Notes under the pieces: generated by a model | Databases searched by the model: none | What the model was told of the DNA's origin: nothing | What the model saw: the letters and a program-made list of their open reading frames with translations, nothing else | Shown: positions 11,594 through 24,631 of the stretch, piece after piece | Layout of the letters: every line of letters starts with the position of its first letter | How positions within the stretch are numbered: the first letter of the stretch is position 1 | DNA from: Drosophila miranda | Lineage: Eukaryota > Arthropoda > Insecta > Diptera > Drosophilidae | Length of the DNA stretch: 64,000 bases | Reading direction: 5' to 3' | Assembly: GCF_003369915.1 (NCBI RefSeq) | Contig: NC_046674.1 | Coordinates: forward strand, 4,836,001-4,900,000 | Translations under genes and position numbers: made by a program

Positions 11594-14500
11594 TATATGT
11601 ATGTATATTCGTAAAGCTAAAACCACATTATTGGATGGCTTATGGGATGGTTATGAATAATCGGGCATTTGGCGTTGATTTTTTAGCATGGCTCGTGCGT
11701 CGTTAAGCGAAATGCCCTACGTGGGGTAGATCCGATCCTACCAAAAGGTTTGTCACACTTTTCTATAAGTATTATTATTTACTGATTACCGATTGGGGGG
11801 AATGTCGGACATTAATTTCAGATCGAATCAGGGGTTGGGACCCACAACAAACTTTCAATTAAGAACAGGAGAAAGATGACCCATATTTGAGGCTATGATA
11901 AGATGATTACGGGCATACAAGAATGAGATATTTATATATGTACATTTATTGGAGTTTTAAAGATGATTTATAGTGCCTTGGATGATCATTTGGAAGAGCT
12001 TTGGGGAGCTTTCCTTTCTGTAGATCGTTTTAAGAATTTTATATGAAAGTTATAAAATCTTCCGAAATATATTTAAATTGGTAAAAATTGGTAAAATTTT
12101 AAAAACATTTTATGGTATTTTATGCAAATTTCGAAGCTTAAAAATAGTACTTTAAGCCTTAGATTAGAATCTTAACCTTAAAGTTCCCAAAAATAGCTAT
12201 TGATTTTCCCCGCCGTTCGATCAAATCCATTTTTCTTCTTTGCCGATCTATAGGGTATTCCTTTAACCCAATGATCAATTAATTTCTCTCTTCTTGGGCG
12301 ATTCTAAACTATTTGACAAGCTCTTCAGTTCCAAACACACAAAAGAAGAACGCAGGAACGTGAGTTGTTGTCGAACTTGGAAGATTATAATGAAGATTAT
12401 ATGAGAAGTTGGATGTACAACACATTAATTGGTTCTTCCGCGAGAACGAGAGAGGGAGAACACAAGAACACACACAGAGAGAGAGAGAGAGAGATATAAA
12501 AGAGAGTGTTATACGGAGAGAGAGAGAGAAAATCGATTAGTCGGACAGAACCAGAAACCAGAAGCCCAGAAGCCCAGTGGGAATGAAGCCGGAGGGACGC
12601 CACAACCAAAAAAAAGCTAACGCGATGTCGGGGAGAGGTTTGCTGTGGGGCAAAATATATCCAAAGCTCCCAAAAAACACACAAACACAGATACAGATAC
12701 AAATACACAAAGATTCAGATATATGAAAGCTACAGACAGACTGTGTTTTTGGTGCGGCATTTTGTGGTTTTCGTAAAGAATTCCATTTTCAGTATTTGCT
12801 GAATTGAGATGCGCACCGGTTCGGTCGAAGGTCTCGTCTCTCGTCTCCCGTCTCCCGTCACCCTCTTTCTATATCTCTCTGTGGATTCTCCCTGAATTTA
12901 TGTAAAATATTTTCTGATTAATCGCCCAGACACTTACACTTACCTACTCGAGTACTCGCCGCACTTTTGCCTGAATGTTTGAGCCAACGCTGGAGGAGAG
13001 CTGTGCCCGTGGCTGTAGTTTGATTCCCTCAGTGTCGTGTTTCAGTGTCGAGTGTTCGGTGGTGCTTCGGCAGTGGATGTGCAAAATTCGTATAGCATGG
13101 GCAATCGTTTGAGCGGTCTGTGGTGCAAGAAAACAACATTGAACATCAGCAGCAAGAGTGAGGAGAAGGAGAACCCCCAGATTGCCACGGATAAGTCCAA
13201 GAGAACCCGAAGAAAGTCAAGTGGCAGTGGCGGTGGCAGTGGCAGTGTCAGTGATGGTTTCAGAGGCACCTTTCGCCTTGGCAGCGTCCGTCGTTTATCG
13301 TTAACGAAGGATAACCACAAGAAAGGATCGGCCAGCAGCAAATCTGACCCTGATCCGAGCATCTCCACCATAGAACACACATACCGCGAGCTTATCCAAA
13401 ACCCCATCCACACTGCAGCGGATCCCAGCAGCAACAGCATGAAAGTCAATCCCCAACTTCTGCCGTCCGCTGTCAAGGTAAGTGCGGTGCAATTCTCTAT
13501 GGAATTCCACAATTATGTCATGATTTGAATGGGAATTGGAATCCGAATCCGAATCCGAATCCGAAATGAAACTATAAACAAAAGACAAACTTGAATTATT
13601 TTGATATGCTTCCGAGGTTCATGGCCAGAACTATGAAATAATTTGGGTTTTGTTTTGTTTTTTGTTTGTTTTGTGGATAAGGTCGGGGTGTCAGTGTGCG
13701 ACTCCTACGATGCTGATGATGATGATGGTGTCATTAGCATTTCTTGTGTGTAAAGGCGGATGCTTGTAAGGTGTCTCGTCGCTGGGGATTATCGCAGATA
13801 ATTTATGACTGTTCTCTAATTGAAATTGTACATAATACTCGGATAAATGGGGGGGGGGATGTATGATGGCATAAATTAAAAGGGTTTTCAGATGATTATT
13901 CAATAGAAGGTGCGAATATTTGTGCAAGAAAAGCGCTTCTAAGGTTTGGCTTTGAGTCTGCATCTATCGTAGGTCTTCTGGGGCAAAATTGCACATCGAC
14001 CGAAGGGCACTGCTGCATTACACGATCAACTTTGAATTGAATCGATTGCGTACGCTTTTTCAAGTAGATTCAAATACTTCCTATAATAGAAAGTCTATCA
14101 TTCAAATACTTCCTATAATAGAAAGTCTATCATTAAATATGTAGTTAAATAAACCTTATAAAGTATTACTTCTCCAGATGTTATGTTTCAGAAAGAAATT
14201 CCATCAAAATTATTGCAAACTTCAGTAAAAATCTTCTTAAAATAAAAAACACCAAAAAAGGGAGCATAAATTGCCCCCCCCCTCCCCAAGATCCAAGCTG
14301 AAACCAGTCTTTCCCGCCGATGATCCCCTTTGGATACTGCAGCGATTAAATGTTGCATCCAGGCAATACGATTACGATTCTCTCAAGTGACCCAATTCTT
14401 CGACTTACAAATAAATCACGAAATACACAGAAAAAGACAGAGATTAAAGGGAGAAACGAGGGATATGAGAGAGAAAAGAACGTGTTAAGCACGCTTTGCG

Positions 14501-15838
14501 TATAAATAAAATGTACAATCTCCAGTCGAACGAGGAAAGAGGGAAATGCATCAGAAATCAATTACGCATGAAAATTCCAGCAACGAGAAAACCTGAAGCG
14601 CTTGCGCCCCTACTGGGGTCTGGAAAAAGGGCGTGTTGCACATTCACTCGCGTGGAGCTGCGGCCCCAAGCTAGGCCTTAGATATGGACATACGTGCATG
14701 GCGGATGCTTCCATCAGGCGGCGGCTCCCACGAGGATGAGTCAGCGCTGAAAACTTTTGACACACGATCGCTGTTTTGCTGCACATTTGGCGACTTGATA
14801 CCCGGCTTTAAGGTGCGATGATTCATACTTGTTTTAGGCGAAAGCCGCGACCATTCATTGATTCATTCATGGATAGAAGATACCTCCCATACGGGAAGAG
14901 GAGGAAGAGGAGGGGCAGCAGCAGCTGTAGATACTTTTCAGATGGAAAGTGACTCAGGAGCGGCAGGACTTGACTAAGTTTGTGTCTTAAATTTGGACAC
15001 AAAACATCTCTCACTCAAAGAAATGGGAACAGCATTTAGTGACTAATTTGCGGGTGACCCGAATAGCAAAAGTATCTGAAAGAACGAGGGATTTGTGTGT
15101 CTTCTGAGAGATGAATGATGAATGGTCCATTCGTCGTATGGATTGCATAATGCTCACAGAAGTGTGACCTTCCCAGGCAGTTCAATGGACACACAGCCGC
15201 AGATGAAGTGAAGAGAGTATCTAGTCGGTTCAAGGTGGTTTTTCACGCTTTTCGGACACGGTTTTGCTTACATTTTGCTCCACTTGGCCATTTCCTGGAA
15301 ACGCTAAAAGGAAAACACACAACTTTCGATAAACAAATGGGCCAAAAAATCAATTAGATTGAAGGAAAGAAACCCAAAAGCCAAACAAATGCCAGAAGAT
15401 GTTCTCCGCTCCATTTGAAAAGCCACCGAAACACGTGTCTGTCTTCCAAATCGGCTTTTGTTTAAACAAAGTAAATGGCAAAATCATGTAAATAAATACA
15501 AATTAAATAGACAAAATGCAGGTGAAAATCGATGCCAGTTTTCGTATGAAAACCATGAAAGTGCCTGCCAAAAATGCCTGCTTTGCTTGAAGGAAAAACG
15601 TGTAAAAACTACTAAGTAAATACCGAGAAATCATATTTATTTGTGTGCTGTTTTGACGCCTTTGGCACGCCCTCAACGAATTCAAAAAAAAAAAAAAAAA
15701 TTGCATTGAGGCGAGAAATAAATGCGCCAAAAAGTCAAACAAAAAACCACTTTGTTTGGGCCCCAACGCAGGAGAGAGCCCCCCAGCGGGAGAGGAACGA
15801 TGATCGCTCAGGCAGTGCTTCTCTCTCCTGCCCTCTCG

Positions 15839-15871
<33 letters not shown>

Positions 15872-18800
15872 CGACTCCGACGTCTAGTGCGCCTCCGTTC
15901 TGCGGGCCTCCGTCAGTCTTGTGTCGAACCCTCAGCCGTCGAGTCCATTGAGCGCATTCGAAGACAACGACAAAAATCCAATAAATATCTTTCTAAAAAG
16001 AGCAACAAATATCTCTGAAAATAACCAACAACAAATGAAACTTTTTTTTTTCATATAAAATTACAATAAATCGTGAAATTTTTTTGTTTGTTGTGAAATA
16101 GATAGGAAAATGCCTCAAAACCAAGTGAAAAGTGCGTAAAATTGAGAGAGCAAATGTCCAACACATAAATCTGAATGAATGCTAAAAATAAAGTATATAA
16201 ATATATTTTAAAAGCACATTTTGTCGCCATGAAAATGTCGGAATTTTACATGAAATAATTAAGAACTTTTGTGCAAAATTTACTACAAAATAAATGGAAT
16301 TAATGGCTAAATAAATTTAAATGGAAATCATGAAGAATTTGTGTGATAATTTAATAAAAAAAGATATAATGATTTACATGCAATTCCAAAGAAATAATTT
16401 ACAAAATTTAGTGCACATTAGAATATATTTTCATAAATTGTCGAAATACAATATTTAGTGGGCTAATGAAACGAGTTAGCAGCAGAGCAGCAGAGAAACA
16501 GAGAAACAGAAACAGAAACCAGTTCAAACAAAACCAGCTTAAAAAATCATTGCGTAGGCATCGCCGCATCGACAGTATCCACAGACAAGAAATCAATCAG
16601 ACAGAGGCCCACGCTTTGGGCCCAGTCTAGTCGCTGTGGTGTGGCCCAAAACAAAAGTGCAACAGGAAAACAGGCAGCGCTGACGACGACGCCTATTGCG
16701 GCTCGCCCGAGCGGAAACTCATTAGCCAACAAAAACAACAGCCACACACTCCAAAGCGAAAAACGAAAAATATGCAAGCGGAAATGGGGGAAAAACCATC
16801 AGCACGTGGGCCCCACAAAAACACAGAGAGTTCCCCCCCCCACCCCCCACCCCACTCCCTGGGTGTGTGTGGGCTTTGAACTTGCTTTTGAGTTGTGAAA
16901 AACCAGTCGAAAGTCGAATCCGAGTCAAGGTCTCTCTGGCCATAAGATGGAAATGTCATAAAACGTTAGTTTATGTAAATTCTGTAGGTTTTTTCATCGC
17001 GCTTCAAATGGAGTTTGAGCCAATGGAAAATTCTGGAATGTCTACTCGATCTGGTCCATCCCCATGGAGATTCAAGTTCGAAAAGGTCTTCCTTTTATGG
17101 TGTTGTGTTTCCAGTAGAAGCTGCATTGTTAGTCATCTTTAGGGCGATTCCATAAGCATTTCCATTTCATAGATAACCATAAAAAGGCCTGTTAAAATCC
17201 AAGATCAGCCATCAAACAGAGCCACACTTTCAATGATAGTTCCATCATTCATGCCGTGCCAGGCCCACAGTATCTCCGAGATACACGAAATTCTAGCCAC
17301 TCCAGCCGACACGGCAAACCAGTTCTTGTGGCATTTCTTCTTGTGCGTAAGCCGCTCTTTTTTATATCTTTGTATCTTTTGTGTGTGTGTGGCTTTTGTT
17401 GTCTGGTTAACGGTTCCACAGAATGCGAAATAAATATAAATAATCACAATGCCCGCGCACAGAAAACCAGATGCTTGATAATTGTTTTTGTTTATAAGAA
17501 TCGCTCCCGAATGGGGGGCGGGGGGGAAATACATGGACTTTTGCCGAAAATATGTATGAATTTTCTGAATGTGATTATGGAACACAAAGCCAAAGTTTTC
17601 CTCTCTCTCTCTGTCTCTCTCTGGTTTCTGTTTGCTGAAAGGAATGCTAATTGTTTTACCTGTTCTGTTAATTGTTAATAATGAATGCAAATGAAATATG
17701 CTATTGTTTTTCTCGTGTGCTTTCTGGCCTAAGAATTTCCAGGAAAAATGCCAATGAACCTCTCAGAATATCAATAAAGCAAAATAAAAGTAAACAAAAG
17801 AGTGTATAGGATAAAAATCCCCCATCCGAACGGTACCGAAAGAACCGAAAGAAGCGAAGAAGATTCGGATAAAGTATTCGAAAAGAGTGAACGGAAAAGA
17901 ACGTCTTTGAATACTGCGGAGAGTGGACAGTGAATCCATCTACGAACATGGTTGTCACCTCGACGCGAAGTCCACTGCTGGCGCAGTCGCAACCCTCGAA
18001 TGCCGCCTCAAGTGGCAGTCACACGGCGGCAGCAGCACTGCGATCCCGCTTGATATTCCCCCGGCAGCATTATCAGGTAATTGATAATCCCCTTCAGTCC
18101 CTGTCCCCTGCCCCCTGTCCCTAAATGGAGACATAACAATGCGTTTTTTTTTTGGTGTGAGGCAGGGGGGGCCATAGAGCAATGAGTGGCAGTGGCACAG
18201 GCGTACATTAACCCCAAGGCGCCGTGCCATAGCTGGAAATGACCGGTAGGGCAGACGACAGACAGTCGGCGGACAGGCGGAGGGACGGACGGACGTCTCT
18301 CCTAATGGTTATAAAATCAAGTGAAAGGCAGAAAGGCGCACTCAGAAATACTGTATTTATGGCTCTTCTGTGTGTGTATAGAAATCTTTATGATTCCATA
18401 TTTTTGTGCTCGTTCCCATTGTTCCCCCCGACAGAGAGAGAGAGAGAGAGAGATAGAGACCCGGAAAGAACAGGGCACAAAAAGGGCCTAAGACGGAGGC
18501 GCAATCCGCAGTCCGCAGCCCAGGGAATGTAAAACTGCTAATGTTGTCGCCCTATCCACTATTCTCACTTCCACTTGCACCCTCTCCCTCTCTCTCTCCG
18601 CTGATAAGAGAATTTTTGAGCAAAGGGAATACTATCTAGAGGGAGGTCTCCAGAGGAAATGCCAATTTGTTCATTCGATATGCAGATTGAAACAACCAGA
18701 GACTGTATTCACGACTGAGGAGAGTGTGAAATGTTCCAGAATTTCCAACTAGAAATAAAGATAAAAGATTGAACGAACCCACACAAAGGCCAACCAGCCA

Positions 18801-21800
18801 TTCAATGCTTCAATGAATGTCAGGAAACTGACTCTGAATGCCGAGTCAAAGAAACCATCTTCCAGGGCTCTTCTTTGGGACGAAAGTTCTAGTGCAACCC
18901 ATTCGAAATTCCTTCCTCCAGATAGCGCCATCAAATGCTCCATAGTTTAGGAAAAACAATCAGCAATGGCCTCAATGGCAGTGCAGTTCCCTCAAAACTG
19001 TTTTCTGCGACGCCTCTAAATGTGTTTTAATCGCTTTACGATCCCAGAACGTGAACCTGAAACGCACTCAAGACCGAAAGCCGAAACGCATTTGGAGGAT
19101 AGCTGTACCTTCAATTTAATATCCCACCCATCGAGAAAAAACATAAACATAAATATTCGAACACGTTTTTGTGATTTTGCGTTTCATTGGAGAGCAAAAA
19201 ACAACAGAGCAACATCCATGCCCGATAATCGAACCACAAGAATGGCAGGGAAAAACCACAAAGTATTCAAAATGCCGGCACATAAATCGCACAGAATTTG
19301 TTTATAATTAATTTCATGCGGCGTTTGTTTATGGCGATTCGAATGGAAATGTGCGTCAACTGCAGTTTTCCATAGGGGACGGGACTTTCAAGAGCTTCGT
19401 TCCGTTCCGTTCCGTTCCGATCCGTTCCCCGAAAAAAAACATCTGTCAATTTGCACTTTCGACCTGCGACAAGGCGAAAAAAAGAACAGCCCGGGGCCAG
19501 GGCACTGCCAGGGCTCTCCCCACAAATTGGTTAATGATTTCAAAGAACATTTTCTGTAGAGACTTCTCTATTCTATATATATATATATCTACATCTATAT
19601 TGTGCGTGGATCTGCCACGATCTGGATCTGGATCTGGATCTGAATCTTTGTTGTGCGCATTTTCTTGTTTCTTTCTTTTGTTTCGACTCTAAAGTGGAAC
19701 CGAATGTTTTATTTCTGTTCTGTTCTGTTCTGCTCTGTGTTTTCCTTTTGCTGCTCTGCCGTCTCTCTCTATATGCCTTTGTCTCTATAGAAAAACTACA
19801 TAATTTGATTTCCAGTACGTGCCACAGCCCGACTGGTGGCTGGTGCCTAGTGCCTGGTTGTGGCCTGCCTCACTCACTGACGTCAATTGGTGGATGGACG
19901 ACCCCTACCCTACACCCATTATAGACTTGGAAATGGGGGGAATTTCTGCCTCAACAAAGTTGAGATATGTATCTTTCGGCGCCCCTTCTCGCTCTCGTAT
20001 CTCTATCTATAGCATTGATGGATCGAATCGAGTGTAGTTACTAAATTATATATTCTCATTGTTGTTTAATTCTTGGGAAATTCTGTGCTTTTTGCAGCTG
20101 AAAAGTGAATCAAAAGTGGGAAAATCTGGACATACATTGAGTTTGAAATGAGTTCTGCCTCAAGGGATCTCTTAGGGGAAGGCAATTTCTGAAGGGAAAT
20201 CCAAGGGAGGCTTTTTTCAACGCATTTTCGAGGAATACAAGGATTTAATCTTCTGATCCTAGACATTTTCTTTGGTATTAAAGCTGGAAAGTGTTTCAAA
20301 AAGTGGACTTTGACACTTTCCCAGAGAAATCTGCCAGAAATCGATAGCAGATGATTATAGATCATATATGTCCGAATTCGATGAATAGATCTATCAGATC
20401 TCAGAGATTAATGCATTTCCCATTAAACTTCCATTCAGTGATCAAATACCAAGCTTTTCCAAAATATTCGCACCGCTCCAGTGGGCATCCAAATGGGGGG
20501 AAATAGCCATTTCACTTTGGTTATCTGAATTATAGACCCATTTCGTAGATCTCTCTGAGATGTGAACTTGTTTGGGGTCCAGTTCAAATGCTCGTAATTC
20601 ATGAATGAATTCAATTAAAAAATGAGCACAGACGAGGAGGGGACAGGAGGGGAATGGACTGGACTGGAGTGGAGTGGAGCTCGACAAAGATATCACACGC
20701 TCCACAAACACTTTACCGCCACTCAATTACAAGTTAAGGGAAGGGAAGGGAAGGGAAGGGAAGGGAAGGATAGGGAACCAGCCAACAACAACAACAGAAA
20801 GCTTTAATTCAAATTTGCAACGGTGGCGGCAATTAAAGCCAAAGAGAGGGAGAGCTGGCCACAATACAGGGTGCGCCATGGATAGAGTAAAATTCACTCA
20901 TGAATCGCTTCACACCGAACCAACGGACTGCAGTGGTCAGTGCGTGAGAAAGGTCTCAACGGCTACTAGTTTCAACAAGACGCTGCGCCATGCACCACAA
21001 TTGATTTTCAACAACGAAAATTCCCTGGACGTCTGGTATCGAAAAATGGCCAGCCAGGTCTCCGGTTTTGACACTTCCGGAGTCCGGACTTCTTTTTGAA
21101 AAGCAAAGCTTACGCCGGCAAGCCTCAGGCCATTGAAGAGCTCGTGCCGAAATCATCGTTATACCGCCCGAGATGCTCGAAAAGTGAAGTGGAAAACGCA
21201 GAAGAAAGGGCACTTGATTGATATTGAGTTTAAAAATAAATTTGAATAAATTCTAAAGGACCAAACATGATAAAAATACCTCATATATTCGATGTTTCGG
21301 TGTAATATAAACACACACACACATACAATATATATGTATATCCAATACAGAGTAATTCGACTAGGTTCATATGCACGGCTCTTGGTGTTTTTTTTGCTAA
21401 AACTTGCCATAAATTTAGAAAACAATAAACTCTATTATATTTGTATGTTTTACATTTTCTTTTTGAGAATTCTGAAAACAATTTTGATGTACAGTGTCGG
21501 GGAACGAGGAAAGAATTTGAATTTAAATTTGAATTGCACGCGCGCCTCTTGTGTATCGGCCCTGGATCAGTATGAGATCAAAATCCAGCCCTGGCTTCTC
21601 TCTCTCTCGGAACCACTTTCTCTTGCTCTCAAAATCTCAACCAATGAAAACGCTGTCGAAAATGCTTTTTGTAAGGCTCAGGAGCTTTTCAACAACCTTG
21701 TGGTGTTTATCCGAAAAATAACAGCAAGAGCAACAAGTTACTCTCCCTACCTCCCTCCCTCTCTCCCACTCTCTATCCGCTCTCTGCTTTTGGCTGCTGG

Positions 21801-24593
21801 CAATGCTCCGTGCCAGTGTTGACAAGCGCCCAAAGATTGTTGCTGCTCTCTCTCAAAGTCTCTGTAAGAAGTCGCTCTCTCTCTCTCTCTCTCTCAACAA
21901 TATACAATCAAGCATACGCCGCCGCTGCGGTGCTTTTCACTTATTTTCGTTTTTCCTGTTCTGTTTCTCCGTTGTGTTCGCCGTCGCCTGTCGCCTGTCG
22001 CCATTGGCCGTCGCGCGTGCAAAAGCTGAGAGCAAAAAAATACGTAATAAAATCGTGGCTTACTCCACATACAAATCGCAATCGCAAATAAAAGATATAC
22101 CGATTTGAGTTATTTTGATTTTTTTTTTCTGATAAAGTGCGTTTCCAGAAGGCAACAAGTGAAAGGGCGGGTGGAGGGGGCTCGAAATGTGCAACATTTA
22201 AAGGTGAAAACTAAAGGTACAAGTTGTTTCGAATTTTCAAAATATTCTGGAATAAAGCGCTCAGTTCAACAGGAAATTCGCTATAAACTGTGTGGGCTGT
22301 GTGTTTCCCCGAAAAGACATTAAAATCGCCATTGTTATTGTTTATATGCGAGGGGTGTATAGCGCACCTTTCCCTCCTTCTGGCGATCGGCCCCATGTAC
22401 AAATGTATCTAGATCCCCTAGATATAGACGGATAGATAGATAGATAGATAGATAGTTTTGGCGTAGTTGTGCGGCTCTCCGTTTCATGGTCGATTGCCCC
22501 GATTACACGCCACAGAGAACAGAAGCCCATACAATTTGGCACCTCTTTGGCTCTCCCAAAGAATCTGTGGACCGGTTGTCTCCACGCCGATACACGGGGG
22601 CTTGAATGTCGGTGGGAAATGCTGTTTCCCCCCAGTGTTTTATTTATGGCTTATCTTTCCAGCCACTACACCACCTCGCACTCGCACTCGCACTCGTAGT
22701 CGTTATCGAATCGCAGAACGCGACAAACTTGTCAAAAAGACATTGGCCCGGCCCACGCAATCGGGCAATCAAAGGCGGCCCAAAAAAAGCACACACACAC
22801 CCTTCTGGGGATTGCAGGGATTGCAATCTGACCCCGCGAACCCCGACAAAAGGGAGGCAGTTGCCGAAAACAATTCACAAAATGCGTCATTTGTTGAACA
22901 GCAAGCAAGGGGTTTACGGAGAGAGACAGCCCGCTCTTGTTTTGTGTAACTTTATGGGAGGAAATTTAATGGATTTATTTACACACACACATACATACTT
23001 CTCCCCCACTGATTATAGTCGTAGTTCCTGGTAGTTAGAGTGTACTATTTATAGGACTGGACTCGTGACTAGTCCATCAAAAACCCATCTTTGACTCCAC
23101 GAAAAGGTTATTCTTTGCGGATATGAAACGCCAGAACTTCCTCAACGCGTCATGCAGCAGCGCCCCTCGGTCGGGGGCTCATCTACTGTTCAATATTTCG
23201 CATCATTAATCCATTTAATCGGTAATCAAGAATGAGCAAACAAATCTTTCAAGAACCAAGTGCCTAGAAGTGCCTGCCTCTCTCGAGACGGCGTTCCTCT
23301 TGGTTTAACTTTTGGCACTGGTCGCACCTGCACCTCCTGCACCTCCTGCACCCACGCATTGGCTCGAGCCCCGCCAAATGTAACGTCAAATTTCCCGAGC
23401 ATTAGATTAATCTGCGGCTAATGAGACAGATGTCTAGACCCGCAGTGCAGTCGCGGGGAACGAACCTTCTAATTGGCAATGGCAATGGCGGTGGTGCTGC
23501 AGCGGTGCAGTGGCACACCCAGTCCCAGAATCTCAGTGCGGCAGGCAGCTGTTGCCACAGAGAAAATGCCATTGTCTGCCTGGTATGCATGTGGCATTGA
23601 CCTTGAACTTGTGTTCGATTTGTTGCTTCGCTTTGCTTTGCGGTTTTCGCCCTTCAACGTTTACTACGGGGCGGGTAATGGCAGGGCCAGCGGCAGGGGA
23701 AGCGGCAGGGGCAGGGGCAGGGGCACTCTGAAGCAATTTGAATAGAAAATCGACTGAGAGTTGGCGTTGGAGGCGGAGGCGGAAATACCTTTGACTGCCA
23801 TGTCATTTATAGTTTCTCTCTCTCTCTCTTTCTGTCTCTCGTCCAACTTTTGTTTCTCATTCCATTTTCCACCGTCGAGTGCACAAATTGCGAAACTTGT
23901 CGCCTGCCACTCGGTAGCAGGTGCATCGGTGCTTCAAAAGGTGCGCTCTCGGGGGCTACAAAGGGGGCGGGGGGGTTGCTTAAATTGAATTATGGAATGT
24001 CTGTGCTGTCATAAGGCACCGTTCAGTAAGGCAGGCCTTTGTCGAAGTTTGTTCCATTGATTTATTGATGTTTACGCTGAGAAAATGAATTTTAGGGGCA
24101 CAAAAGCTGATTAAAAGTATTCCGAAATTGGTTTTTTTTTGTAGAGTGTAGGTTCCAATTCGAACAGCCTGCCACGCGTTATGCGGCAGTGCCCTTCGGC
24201 CGTCTTCTTGGGAACTCTGGAATCTCTTGACTCTCAACCATTCAAATGCCAAGCTCTACAAGACTCTCCTCTCCCACTGTTTCTGGCACTGGCACTGTGT
24301 GTTTTTTCAACGCCCACAGAACGGCCTCGACCCACGACACGACGAGTTCCGATCCTCTTTCGAACCCCCAATCGGATCGGATCGGCTCGGATCGGCTCGG
24401 ATCGGTTCGGATCGTCTTTCATTATTACATTATGTTTTTTGCACTTTACCCTCTACCATTCGTCCACCCATTATCCATTATGGCGTTCGCTATTTGTTTG
24501 TTCTATTTATTTGCTTTTGTGCATTTGAAATGTGCCGCCAAAGTGGGGGGGAAAAAGGGAACAAAGGAAGTTGCTTCATAATGAAAAGCGTTT

Positions 24594-24631
<38 letters not shown>

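Larger units (their letters stand above)
13478..17947. other. Ect4 intron with probable internal promoter
   Basis: No gene recognised. It holds a GAATCC repeat near 13540, a 32-bp tandem duplication at 14069-14132, a poly-A near 15684-15701, a CT tract near 15840-15870 followed by an Inr+DPE promoter, and a very AT-rich stretch to about 16450. The last part is probably the 5' leader of the exon at 17948. Confidence 0.6.

Noticed and set aside
11700..11760. tRNA-like fragment
   Set aside because: There is a short GC-rich palindromic look, but no A box/B box pair or cloverleaf could be formed.
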